Shown: piece after piece, positions 28,258 to 35,929 of the stretch
How the letters are laid out: each line of letters begins with the position of its first letter
Position numbering within the stretch: the first letter of the stretch is position 1
Assembly (NCBI RefSeq): GCF_030732865.1
Contig: NZ_JASHKB010000005.1
Span: 1 to 64,000 of the forward strand
DNA length: 64,000 nt
Source: Roseitalea sp. MMSF_3546
GTDB lineage: Bacteria > Pseudomonadota > Alphaproteobacteria > Rhizobiales > Rhizobiaceae
Reading direction: 5' to 3'
Position numbers and translations under genes: made by a program
Notes under the pieces: generated by a model
What the model saw: only the letters and a program-made list of their open reading frames with translations
What the model was told of the DNA's origin: nothing
The model's database searches: none

Positions 28258-29267
28258 GGCCGCGCCCCATCGGCGAAGACGCCCTCAAGCGCGCCCGCCG
28301 GATCGGGCATGGGTTCGGCGAGAATGTCGGCGAGCATCGCCTTTGCGGCCTCCTTCTCCTCGGCACGGATGGCATCGACCCTTGCGCGGTCCACGCCGGC
28401 CTGCGTCAGCCGCGCTGCATAAAGCGTGAGCGGATCGTGGGCGTTGCGCAGGCGGTTGCGTTCGTCGCGGCTGCGATAGTGTTCGGGATCGCCTTCGAAA
28501 TGGCCGCGAAAGCGGTAGCACGTGGCTTCCACGATGGCAGGGCCCTGGCCCGCGCGGGCGTGCTCGACAGCCCTGGCGAAGGTGTCGGCCACCGCGTCGA
28601 CATCGGTCCCGTCGACATGAATGCCCAGCGCGCCGTAGGCGGCGGCGCGTTCGGCGATGGTGCGGGTCGGCGAGACGGCATGGAAATCGACCGAGATCGC
28701 AAGGACATTGTTCTCGACCAGCACGACCAAAGGCAACTTGCGCGCGCCGGCCATGACCAGCGATTCGTGAAAGGCACCATTGTGCGAGCCGCCGTCACCG
28801 GTGACGCCGACGGCAACGTTGTCCTGCCGGCGCAGCCGGAAGGCATGGGCATAGCCGAGCGCCACGGGCAGCGAGGCACCGACGATGCCGGTCGCCGAGA
28901 AATGGGTGGACGGATCGAATGGATGCATGTGACCGCCGCGACCGCGGCACAGCCCGCTCCCGCGCTCGCAAATCTCGGCGAGCAGGGCGCGCCGATCCAC
29001 GCCCTTGGCGATGCCGTGATAGTGATTGCGATGGGTGGAAACGACCGCATCGTCCGGTCGAAGGCTCTCGGCCATGCCCGCGCCGATCGCCTCCTGGCCC
29101 AGGCCGACATGCAGTTCGCCGTGAATGGCCTTGCGCCGAAGGGCGTCGAGACAGGCCTCGTCGAAGGCGCGCATCGTCGCCATGCGGCGGAACCGCTCCA
29201 ATTGCGGCGTGGCGGGGGGGTCTGGCGTTCCCGGCATTGTCGCTCCCGGCATTGTCGCTCCCGGCAT
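28254..29267 (-). CDS. TPP-dependent 2-oxoacid/acetoin dehydrogenase E1 alpha subunit
   Basis: A 337-residue E1 alpha, first gene of the operon. It has ATMRAFDEACLDALRRK, LHVGLGQEAIGAG, the GRGGHMH loop and the thiamine-binding motif GVTGDGGSHNGAF with its Asn about 27 residues on (LVENN). The N-terminus contains a threefold M-P-G-A-T repeat encoded by 15-bp DNA repeats. Each repeat carries its own GGGAG and ATG, so starts at 29267, 29252 and 29237 are all possible; 29267 has the best site (AGGGAG). Acetoin-cleaving and branched-chain oxoacid enzymes look alike and cannot be told apart here. Confidence 0.9.
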   Translation of the reverse strand: MPGATMPGATMPGTPDPPATPQLERFRRMATMRAFDEACLDALRRKAIHGELHVGLGQEAIGAGMAESLRPDDAVVSTHRNHYHGIAKGVDRRALLAEICERGSGLCRGRGGHMHPFDPSTHFSATGIVGASLPVALGYAHAFRLRRQDNVAVGVTGDGGSHNGAFHESLVMAGARKLPLVVLVENNVLAISVDFHAVSPTRTIAERAAAYGALGIHVDGTDVDAVADTFARAVEHARAGQGPAIVEATCYRFRGHFEGDPEHYRSRDERNRLRNAHDPLTLYAARLTQAGVDRARVDAIRAEEKEAAKAMLADILAEPMPDPAGALEGVFADGARP

Positions 29268-29279
29268 TGTCGCTCCCTG
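29232..29279 (-). repeat. Threefold 15-bp repeat carrying ribosome-binding site and start codon
   Basis: The unit GGGAGCGACAATGCC occurs three times head to tail on the minus strand. Each copy has a purine-rich Shine-Dalgarno core 5 bases before an ATG, and since 15 is a multiple of three all three ATGs (29267, 29252, 29237) are in the E1 alpha frame. Confidence 0.9.
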
Positions 29280-29303
29280 TCGCCGGCCGGACCAAGGCGG
29301 GCA

Positions 29304-29370
29304 CAAAATTGGATACACGGATGTAAATATCCCCTGAGCCGATTGTCAAGCGCGACCGCTGCTGACAAAA
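29304..29370. promoter_or_regulatory. Divergent promoter/operator between E1 alpha and gntR
   Basis: A perfect 6-bp inverted repeat TTGTCA-N14-TGACAA spans 29343-29368. On the minus strand it contributes a consensus -35 TTGACA (29344-29349), with a TTTACA-like -10 about 16 bases downstream. A second dyad, TACA-cgga-TGTA, follows (about 29312-29323). Both are candidate operators for the divergent GntR regulator. This is by position and symmetry only; FadR-type sites vary too much to assign. Confidence 0.5.
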
Positions 29371-29407
29371 TGAGCATCACGAGATCCGGGAATTGAAAGG
29401 CCTTGCC

Positions 29408-30094
29408 ATGACGAGCGCAACGCGCGCCAACGCCGCCGAAAGCACCGTGCCGGAAGCCGGCCACGACCTGAGCGCGCGCGCCATTGCCTACCGGCACCTG
29501 TTGTCGCAGATCCGTTCGGGTCACCTCGCCGGCGGCACGCACATCGCCGCCGAAACCGTGGCGCAGGCGCTCGGGCTCAGCCGCATGCCCGTGCGCGAGG
29601 CGCTGCGCCAGCTCGCCAGCGAAGGCTTCGTGACCTTGCGCTCCAATCGCGGCGCGGTGGTCACGCCGCTCGGCGCGGCCGAGATATCGGAGCTCTACGA
29701 GATGCGCGCCGTGCTCGAAGGGTTGGCCATGCGCTCGGTCGTCGAGCGCATCGATGCGCATGGAATGGACGAATCGGAGATCGCGCTCAAGCGGCTGACG
29801 CGCGCGCGGCACGACACGGACTGGTTCGTGGAAGCGCACGACCAGTTCCATGACGCGCTGCTTCGATATTGCCACCGGCCGCGTCTGGTCTCAGAGATCA
29901 AGCGAATCCGGTCGACGACCGAGCCCTATCTGCGGATCACGCTGCGCATGAGCCCGACCGCCATCTCCAATACGGTGCGCGAGCACACCGACGTGCTGGA
30001 CTCGGTCCGTTCCGGCGATGCCGATCGCGCCGAATGCACCATGCGCCAGCACATTCTGGATTCCGACATCGCCGAACTGATCGGCGGCGACTGA
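29408..30094 (+). CDS. GntR-family regulator, FadR/FCD subfamily
   Basis: A 228-residue repressor. The winged helix (about residues 25-90) includes ALGLSRMPVREALRQLASEG and a wing SNRGAVVT. The FCD ligand domain follows with ELYEMRAVLEGLA, then D-x-x-F-H (AHDQFHDALL) and a late REHTDVLDS that together supply the usual Asp/His metal-ligand set. GAAAGG precedes ATG 29408 by 7 bases, favoured over a TTG at 29393. It is divergent from the sixteen-gene operon and very probably responds to an acidic intermediate of that pathway. Confidence 0.9.
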   Translation: MTSATRANAAESTVPEAGHDLSARAIAYRHLLSQIRSGHLAGGTHIAAETVAQALGLSRMPVREALRQLASEGFVTLRSNRGAVVTPLGAAEISELYEMRAVLEGLAMRSVVERIDAHGMDESEIALKRLTRARHDTDWFVEAHDQFHDALLRYCHRPRLVSEIKRIRSTTEPYLRITLRMSPTAISNTVREHTDVLDSVRSGDADRAECTMRQHILDSDIAELIGGD

Positions 30095-30184
30095 CGCCGC
30101 CGCGCCTTGTGGCGTTCCATGCCAGAACGCACCATTTGGCCCGATCGGGTCCGGGCGGGCTTCCGGCCGGCACGCCTCGCGCGC

Positions 30185-30224
30185 GCTTGGCTGTGCGCAC
30201 CCAAGCTTGGCTATGCGCACCCAA
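30185..30224. repeat. 20-bp tandem duplication with internal dyads
   Basis: GCTTGGCTGTGCGCACCCAA and GCTTGGCTATGCGCACCCAA lie head to tail with one mismatch, between the convergent ends of gntR and bfr. Each copy contains the dyad TGCGCA inside TTGG/CCAA arms, and the junction CCAAGCTTGG is itself a perfect palindrome. It may act as a bidirectional terminator or binding site. Confidence 0.7.
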
Positions 30225-30273
30225 CTCGCCGGGCACGGCCGCACCGCGCGGCGGCGCGACATGGAAACCGGCG

Positions 30274-30759
30274 CTATTCGGCCTCGTCGGCCGAAGCGGC
30301 GTTGAGCAGCCCGTAGCGCTCGGCGCCCAGCTTGTCGAACAGTTCGAGCTGGGTCTCGAGGAAGTCGATATGGCCTTCCTCGTCGGCGATCAGCGCCTCG
30401 AACAGGTTCTTGGTGACGTAGTCGCCGGCCTGTTCGCAGATATCGCGCGACTTGGTGTAGGAGTTCCAGGCATCCTGCTCGCCGGCCAGGTCGGCTTCCA
30501 GCACTTCGCGCACATTCTGGCCGATGCGCAGCGGCGCCACGTTCTGCAGGTTGGGCAGGCCGTCAAGGAAGATGATGCGCTCGACGATCTTGTCGGCGTG
30601 GTGCATTTCCTCGATCGATTCGGCGCGCTCCTTGCTCGCCAGCTTCTGATAGCCCCAGTCCTCGAGCAGGCGGTAGTGCAGCCAGTACTGGTTGACCGCC
30701 CCCAGCTCCAGAAACAGCGCCTCGTTGAGACGCTCGATGACCTGATCATTGCCCTTCAT
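30274..30759 (-). CDS. bfr: Bacterioferritin
   Basis: A 161-residue, 24-mer-forming haem ferritin for iron storage. All ferroxidase ligands are present in register: Glu18, Glu51, His54, Glu94, Glu127 and His130. Met52 is the haem ligand, so this is a true bacterioferritin rather than FtnA. GGAGG lies 9 bases before ATG 30759; a GTG two codons upstream is less likely. It lies 71 bases downstream of bfd on the same strand. Confidence 0.96.
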   Translation of the reverse strand: MKGNDQVIERLNEALFLELGAVNQYWLHYRLLEDWGYQKLASKERAESIEEMHHADKIVERIIFLDGLPNLQNVAPLRIGQNVREVLEADLAGEQDAWNSYTKSRDICEQAGDYVTKNLFEALIADEEGHIDFLETQLELFDKLGAERYGLLNAASADEAE

Positions 30760-30830
30760 GCACACAATCCTCCGGTTGGCTGCATGCGCAGATGCACCAA
30801 TGGCCCTGCATTATCAAGTGGGTTGCCCGG

Positions 30831-31145
30831 TCAGGCGGCGCGGCGCAGGCGCCGCTCGCGGGCCAGCGCCCTGGCGGTCTCGCAGCGTTCGTGCTCGCTG
30901 CGCAGGCGCGCGACGAAGGGAACGATCTCGGCTTCCGGTGTCTGTCGGCGGCGGTGGAACTCCTCGCTGACCCGCACGATGACGTCGATGACCCGCGGAA
31001 AGCACGAGCAGCATTTCCCGCGCTTGTGCATGGCGTGGTAGACCATGCCCGCGGTGATGAGTTGCCACTCGTCGCGTTCGAGAAACTCGGTGACGACCGC
31101 CTCGATCTGCTGGCGGGCGATCACGTTGCAGCTACAGACGATCAT
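30831..31145 (-). CDS. bfd: Bacterioferritin-associated ferredoxin-like [2Fe-2S] protein
   Basis: A 104-residue protein starting MIVCSCNVI. Cys4 and Cys6 with Cys45 and Cys48 (GKCCSCFP) match the C-x-C...C-x2-C cluster of Bfd, which donates electrons to bacterioferritin so that stored iron is released. It is longer than E. coli Bfd (64 residues) by a basic helical tail rich in Arg. The ATG at 31145 fits the family start. Its place just upstream of bfr supports the function. Confidence 0.88.
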   Translation of the reverse strand: MIVCSCNVIARQQIEAVVTEFLERDEWQLITAGMVYHAMHKRGKCCSCFPRVIDVIVRVSEEFHRRRQTPEAEIVPFVARLRSEHERCETARALARERRLRRAA

Positions 31146-31164
31146 GGGCGCATCTATCCCTTGT

Positions 31165-31269
31165 TCACCGAGCGTCAGTTTCCGCAAGCCGGCCGGCCGT
31201 CGCCATGATCCTGATCAAATCGGCTTCGCCAAGGGCCTGCATGAGGATTGCGACAAGGGCCAGTTTCAA
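31165..31269 (-). CDS. Possible 34-residue micro-ORF upstream of bfd
   Basis: A TTG at 31269 is preceded by a strong AGGAAGG at 7 bases, directly after the stop of the Cys-rich gene. The frame reads MKLALVAILMQALG, continues EADLIRIMATAGRLAETDAR and ends at 31165, 19 bases before bfd. I recognise no family. The ribosome-binding site and tight spacing are the only support. Confidence 0.35.
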   Translation of the reverse strand: MKLALVAILMQALGEADLIRIMATAGRLAETDAR

Positions 31270-31282
31270 CGGTTCGCCTTCC

Positions 31283-31798
31283 TTAGTGCATCGTCGTGCC
31301 CGCCGCCCCGGCACGGACGGCGAGGACCTCGTCGACGGCATGGCCGGGTACCGGCGCCAGCGTCTGGCCCAACGCCTTCATGATCAGCGCGAAGGAGCCG
31401 GCGGCGACGGCCAGTTCCTCGCAGCGCCTGTGGCAGGTCAGGGCGCGCAGGCAGGTTTCGGCCAGTGCGTCATCGCCGTTCTGGATCGCCGCGATCAGGG
31501 CCAGGATCAGCCGTTCGTCGTCGCAGATGCGGGGCGAGCCGGCCTCGCACAAATGCAAGGGGCAACGCGCGCACAGGCCGAGCGTGGCGACGAACTGATC
31601 GAGCGCGGCCAGGGCCTGGCGGACATCGCGCCCCGATAGGGCGGCTCCGTAAAGGTGCCGCAATCGTTGCCGGGCCGCCGCCGCGCAATCGGCGGGGCGA
31701 TGACCGGCATGCCGATAGCCCTCGAGCACGAGCCGCTCGGCAACGCCCAGACCGTCGTGCGCGCGCGGGGCGCCTTTATGACCCTGCCGGATGGACAC
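31283..31798 (-). CDS. Cys-rich protein of unknown function
   Basis: A 171-residue, mostly helical protein that I do not recognise. It has a cluster of Cys residues: LCARCPLHLCEAG and RICDD in the middle, and ETCLRALTCHRRCEE further on, plus paired His residues, suggesting a metal or Fe-S site. GAGGA lies 8 bases before the GTG at 31798, preferred over an upstream TTG. It is first in a leftward set that continues into bfd and bfr, so a link to iron handling is possible but inferred only from position. Confidence 0.6.
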   Translation of the reverse strand: MSIRQGHKGAPRAHDGLGVAERLVLEGYRHAGHRPADCAAAARQRLRHLYGAALSGRDVRQALAALDQFVATLGLCARCPLHLCEAGSPRICDDERLILALIAAIQNGDDALAETCLRALTCHRRCEELAVAAGSFALIMKALGQTLAPVPGHAVDEVLAVRAGAAGTTMH

Positions 31799-32125
31799 GG
31801 CTGCCGTCCTCGTCCGCAAACCTGATTTCAGAGGTCAATTTATGATCGGCGCAAAGTGGTGTCAAATACTCTAGTTTTTAACGATTCTAAGATTCGCCCG
31901 TCTGAGATGCGCGCGCCTTCGCGTTGGGCGGCGCACAGAGCCGCATCGGGTCGGTGCCGCCCGCAACCGGTGTCGTCGGTGTGAATGCGCGGTATGAAAA
32001 ATCTACAGGCCCGGTAACTTAACGTAAACCATTAACCAGCGCTGCAAGCTCTTGGTGTGTTCGTTAGGCTATTCTTGTCCTTTTGAATATAGTTTTCCGG
32101 TGTCTTGCAGGGGAGACGCCGATTC
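31799..32125. promoter_or_regulatory. Divergent intergenic region upstream of the acylation operon
   Basis: A 327-bp stretch, more AT-rich than its surroundings, between the leftward Cys-rich gene and the rightward adenylating-enzyme gene. It holds no coding frame. TTAA-N9-TTAA (32019-32035) resembles a CtrA site but its spacing is two bases too long. Promoters for both sides must lie here; I cannot fix -35/-10 pairs with confidence. Confidence 0.45.
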
Positions 32126-33916
32126 ATGACCGATACGGTCGCGACAGAACGGCTCCGGTCGGAGCCGCGGGTCGGGGGCATCGTGCCGCGTGCCATCGCA
32201 CTGGCCTATTGGCGCGCGCTCGGCGCGCCGGTCGGACGCGTGGCGCGAGCGCTGCATGCCGATCCGGCCGACATCGCCGCTGCGCTGGCGCAGCCGGTGG
32301 AGCCGGCGCTGTCGGGCCTTCACGCCGTGCCGCGCTCGGCCGTGCCGTGGGCGGCGCGCACCGCCAACACGCTGATCGAGCAGGGGCTGTCGCGCCCGCA
32401 GGACGGACAACTGGTCTTCGTTGCCGGAGAAGGGGCGCTGAACGCCGGCGAGGTGGCGGGACTGGTCGGGCGCATCTGCGCAGGGCTCGGTGCGCGCGGC
32501 ATCGGCAAGGGCGACCTGGTGGCCGTCGATGCGAGCCAGCGGCTGGAAAGCTATCTGGTGGCGCTGGCGACGCTGCTGTCGGGCGCGGTGCTGGTGCGCC
32601 TGGGCGATACGGTCGGGCCCGAGCCCCTGCGCGCCATGGTCCGCGCGGCGCCGGCGCGGATCAGCTTTTCGGACCGTTTCGCGCAGATCGGTCCGATGGA
32701 ACAAACGGGCGCGCGCATCGCCCTTGGCGATGAGGGTCCGGCAGAGAGCTTTGCGGAATTCCTCGATCGTTGCCCCGAGCCGGCGGCCGAATGGCGCGAC
32801 CATCTGCCCGCCGTCGCGCCCGACGATGCCGCCTTTGTCGGCTTCACCAGCGGGTCGACCGGCGTGCCCAAGCCGATGCTGACGAGCCATGAAGCGATCT
32901 TTCGCTCGACCGAGATCGCCCGACGCGTGTTTGCGTTCGATGCGACCGACATCTTCTGCACGGCGACCGATTTCACCGCGCTGAGCGCGTTCCGGTCGCT
33001 GGTCACGCTGCCTCTCGCATGCGGCGGTCGCGTCGTCATTCCGAGCCCCGAAGCGCGGCAGAGCCCGCTGGCGCTGGCGCTCGAGTGCGAACGCTATGGC
33101 GTCACGCGGCTGACCGCCGTGCCCGGCGTCATCCGCGCCTTCAACAAGGCCGGCGCGCGCCTTGACCGTGACAGGCTGGGCGCGCTGCGCACGGTGTTTT
33201 CCGGCTCGGGCGTGCTCGACCGGACGACGGCGGAGAGCTTCGGCGAGCGGTTTTCCATTCCGGTCATCGACTATTATGGCGGGCGCGAGTTCGCCACGGC
33301 CGCCTATGCCGATGCCGAGGGCGAGCGCACCATGAGCGCCGGCGGCGGCTTCGTGCATGACTGCGCCGTGCTGATCGTCGACGAGAACGGCGTGCCGGCG
33401 CGGCCGGGCGCGGTCGGCGAGATCGTCGTTCACTCCGACAGCATGACGCTGACCGATCTGGCCTCGATCCGCCGTGCCGGTCGCTGGGCGGGCTGGCACT
33501 TCACCGGCGATCTGGGCCGATTCCTGCCCGATGGCCGCCTGGAAATCGTCGGGCGCATCAAGGACGTCATCAAGAGCCCGGACGGCACGCTGGTCAGCCC
33601 GGCCGAGGTCGAGGGCGCGCTCAACGGGCTTGGCTGGGTCGCCGATGCCGCGGCGTTCTCCTTCACCGATGCCGCCGGCATCGAGCGCGTCGGCGCGGCG
33701 GTGGCGTTGCTGGCCGGGGCGGTGCCGCCGGCCGATCCGCAGGCCGAGGCGCGGCGGGCGGTGGAAGCGGTGCTCGGCCCGCACAAGACGCCGGCGCGGG
33801 TTCTGGTGTGCGCGGCGTTGCCGCAGGTCGGTCGCGGCAAGCCCGACAAGCGGCGCTTGCGGCAAATGATGGCCGAGGGGTCGGCCGATAACGGGGCGGG
33901 GAGCCGGAATTGTTGA
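32126..33916 (+). CDS. Acyl-adenylating enzyme (AMP-dependent synthetase/ligase)
   Basis: A 596-residue ANL-superfamily enzyme, first gene of the Dlt-like operon. The P-loop is FVGFTSGSTGVPKPML (about residues 235-250). The A5 position reads YYGGREF rather than Y-G-x-T/S-E, A7 is WHFTGDLGRFLPDG, and A10 is GRGKPDKRRL with the catalytic Lys. It should activate a carboxylic acid as acyl-AMP. An extra N-terminal part of about 80 residues precedes the enzyme core. The ATG at 32126 follows AGGGGAG at 10 bases. Its relation to the second adenylating enzyme (alternative substrates or carrier loading) is unknown. Confidence 0.85.
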   Translation: MTDTVATERLRSEPRVGGIVPRAIALAYWRALGAPVGRVARALHADPADIAAALAQPVEPALSGLHAVPRSAVPWAARTANTLIEQGLSRPQDGQLVFVAGEGALNAGEVAGLVGRICAGLGARGIGKGDLVAVDASQRLESYLVALATLLSGAVLVRLGDTVGPEPLRAMVRAAPARISFSDRFAQIGPMEQTGARIALGDEGPAESFAEFLDRCPEPAAEWRDHLPAVAPDDAAFVGFTSGSTGVPKPMLTSHEAIFRSTEIARRVFAFDATDIFCTATDFTALSAFRSLVTLPLACGGRVVIPSPEARQSPLALALECERYGVTRLTAVPGVIRAFNKAGARLDRDRLGALRTVFSGSGVLDRTTAESFGERFSIPVIDYYGGREFATAAYADAEGERTMSAGGGFVHDCAVLIVDENGVPARPGAVGEIVVHSDSMTLTDLASIRRAGRWAGWHFTGDLGRFLPDGRLEIVGRIKDVIKSPDGTLVSPAEVEGALNGLGWVADAAAFSFTDAAGIERVGAAVALLAGAVPPADPQAEARRAVEAVLGPHKTPARVLVCAALPQVGRGKPDKRRLRQMMAEGSADNGAGSRNC

Positions 33917-35766
33917 GTCAGGCAGGGAATTTGGCGGAGCTTCTTGATGAAGCGATTCAGGCGGCCGCGCCCATCAGGCCGTTCATGGTGGTCGACGGCA
34001 AGCCGCTGACCTATGGCCGTTTCATCGACCGGATGGGCCGCATCAACGCGCTCCTCGCAAGCAAGGACATCGCGCAGGGCGCGCGCGTGGCGATCGTCAG
34101 CGAGGACCCGGCCATGGTCGCCGCGCTGCTGCTGGCGTGCCTGCGCGCCGGTATCGCCGTGGTCAACCTGAACCCGGACATGACGCCGCCCGAACGCATG
34201 AACGCCCTGGTCGCCTGCGATCCTGCCCATCTTTTCATCGACCGGGCGATCTTCGAGGCCGGCCCGCTGCCGGCCGGGCTTGCCCATGCGGTGATAGAGG
34301 CCGACACCGGCCCGTCCGGGCTGATCGGCAAGCTGCTCAAGCGCGGCGCGCCGGGCACGGGGCAGGGCGGCCTGCGCGCCGAGATCGAGGCGACCGCTCC
34401 CGCGCCGTTCCCGCAGGCCATCGCGCCCGGGACGATCGGGCTGATGCTGTTCACCTCGGGCACGACCAGCGCGCCCAAGATTGTCCAGCTCTCGCATGCA
34501 AATCTGGCCGCGCAGCTTTCGACCTTCGGCAAGGTCTATGACTACGATGCCGATAGCCGGATCCTCAACCCGCTGCCGATGCATTTCACCGACGGCATCC
34601 TGCACGGGCCGCTGGTCGCCTTCGTTACCGGCGCGACGCTCTACCGGCCCCGGCGCTTCAACGTGCACGAACTCGGCGCGCTGCTCGACGGCGTCTATCG
34701 CGACCGCATCACGCATTTCAATCTGGTGCCGGCGATGCTGTCGCTGATGGACCGGCTGGGCGAGGAATACCGCTCGGTCTTCGCCACCGACGAGTTCCGC
34801 TACATCCGATCGAGCGGCGACAGGCTGCCCGAAGCGTTGTGGCGGGCGGTCCAGGATCGCTACGGCGTGCGCGTGATCAACACCTACGGGCTGTCGGAGA
34901 CCGTGTGCGAGGCAATCTATTGCGGGCCATCCGAGCAGACCTTCCGCATCGGCACGATCGGCAAGCCGGTCGACTGCGAGATCCGGCTCGTCGATGGCGA
35001 GGGCAATGACGTGCCCGAGGGCGTGGCCGGCGAACTCGTGATCCGGGGCGGGAACATCATGGTCGGCTATCTGGGCCGGCCGGACCTGACCGAGGCGGCG
35101 ATCGATGCCGATGGCTGGTTCCGGACCGGCGATCTGGCGACCATCGACGCCGAGGGCTTCGTGACGATCACCGGACGCAAGAAGGCGCTGATCATCTCGG
35201 GCGGCGTGAACATCCAGCCCCAGGAGATCGTCGACGCGCTCATGACCCATCCGGCGGTCGCCGAAGCCCATGTGTTCGGCTTGCCCGACCCGGTCTGGGG
35301 CGAGCGCGTGGTCGCCGCCGTCGTCGCCCGTCCGGGCGCCGCGCAGCCCGACGAAGCGGCGCTGACCGAGCATCTGCGCGCCCTTGTCAGCGCCAACAAG
35401 GTGCCGCGCGCGATCCGCGTGCTGGAGGCGCTGCCGCGCAATCCGGCCGGCAAGGTGCTGGTCGAGGCGCTGCGGCAGATGTTCGCCGGCGCAGGCGACG
35501 GCTCGGGGGCCGCGCTCACCGGCTCGCTCGAAGAGCAGATCAGGCAGATCGCCGCGCATGTGTTCACCTGTTCGCCCGACGAGCTTCGGCTGTCCTCGCA
35601 GCCGCGTTCGACGTTCGGCTGGGACAGCTTCGCCCATCTGACGCTGATCGGCGAGATCGAGCGGCAATACGGCATCACGCTGTCGGCGCGCGACGTGTTG
35701 CGCGTGACCACGCTCGGCCATCTCGTCGAGATCGTCGGCGAGAAGCTGCCACGCACGGGGACCTGA
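33910..35766 (+). CDS. Acyl-adenylating enzyme fused to acyl-carrier protein (DltA-DltC-like)
   Basis: A 618-residue fusion. Residues about 1-520 are an ANL ligase: MLFTSGTTSAPKIVQL (P-loop), NTYGLSETV (A5), WFRTGDLATIDAEG (A7) and the Lys in RNPAGKV (A10). Residues about 540-618 are a carrier domain with GWDSFAH, whose Ser takes phosphopantetheine, and the helix end LVEIV. This joins the roles of DltA and DltC in one chain. TTG at 33910 is used as start: GGGGAG lies 6 bases before it and it overlaps the previous stop by 7 bases; the next ATG (25 residues on) would cut the fold. Confidence 0.88.
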   Translation: MLSQAGNLAELLDEAIQAAAPIRPFMVVDGKPLTYGRFIDRMGRINALLASKDIAQGARVAIVSEDPAMVAALLLACLRAGIAVVNLNPDMTPPERMNALVACDPAHLFIDRAIFEAGPLPAGLAHAVIEADTGPSGLIGKLLKRGAPGTGQGGLRAEIEATAPAPFPQAIAPGTIGLMLFTSGTTSAPKIVQLSHANLAAQLSTFGKVYDYDADSRILNPLPMHFTDGILHGPLVAFVTGATLYRPRRFNVHELGALLDGVYRDRITHFNLVPAMLSLMDRLGEEYRSVFATDEFRYIRSSGDRLPEALWRAVQDRYGVRVINTYGLSETVCEAIYCGPSEQTFRIGTIGKPVDCEIRLVDGEGNDVPEGVAGELVIRGGNIMVGYLGRPDLTEAAIDADGWFRTGDLATIDAEGFVTITGRKKALIISGGVNIQPQEIVDALMTHPAVAEAHVFGLPDPVWGERVVAAVVARPGAAQPDEAALTEHLRALVSANKVPRAIRVLEALPRNPAGKVLVEALRQMFAGAGDGSGAALTGSLEEQIRQIAAHVFTCSPDELRLSSQPRSTFGWDSFAHLTLIGEIERQYGITLSARDVLRVTTLGHLVEIVGEKLPRTGT

Positions 35767-35769
35767 TGG

Positions 35770-35904
35770 ATGGATCGCAATTCGCGCACGCCGCGCCTGG
35801 CCGGCCACTATCGCCCGGCGCCGCCGGCGGTCTGGCTGCTGGCCGGCATGATGCTCGCGGTGCTGGCCGGCTCGGCGGCGCTGTACATGCTGATCGTGGA
35901 CTGA
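35770..35904 (+). CDS. Single-span membrane microprotein 1
   Basis: A 44-residue protein: a basic N-terminus (MDRNSRTPRLAGHYRPAP), one hydrophobic helix (residues about 20-42, VWLLAGMMLAVLAGSAALYM) and a very short LIVD end. It starts 3 bases after the ligase-carrier stop and ends 25 bases before the MBOAT gene, so it is surely in the operon. I recognise no family. Position and topology suggest an accessory subunit of the acyltransferase complex. It lacks a C-terminal aromatic motif, unlike microprotein 2. Confidence 0.65.
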   Translation: MDRNSRTPRLAGHYRPAPPAVWLLAGMMLAVLAGSAALYMLIVD

Positions 35905-35929
35905 AAGCCCGGACGACAAGCGGGCGACG

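Noticed and set aside
27238-29267. Housekeeping pyruvate dehydrogenase
   Set aside because: No E2/E3 genes and an operon full of catabolic enzymes with its own GntR regulator argue for a specialised E1.
31861-32040. CtrA site upstream of the acylation operon
   Set aside because: The TTAA pair is separated by 9 rather than 7 bases, so it does not fit the consensus well enough to annotate as a site.
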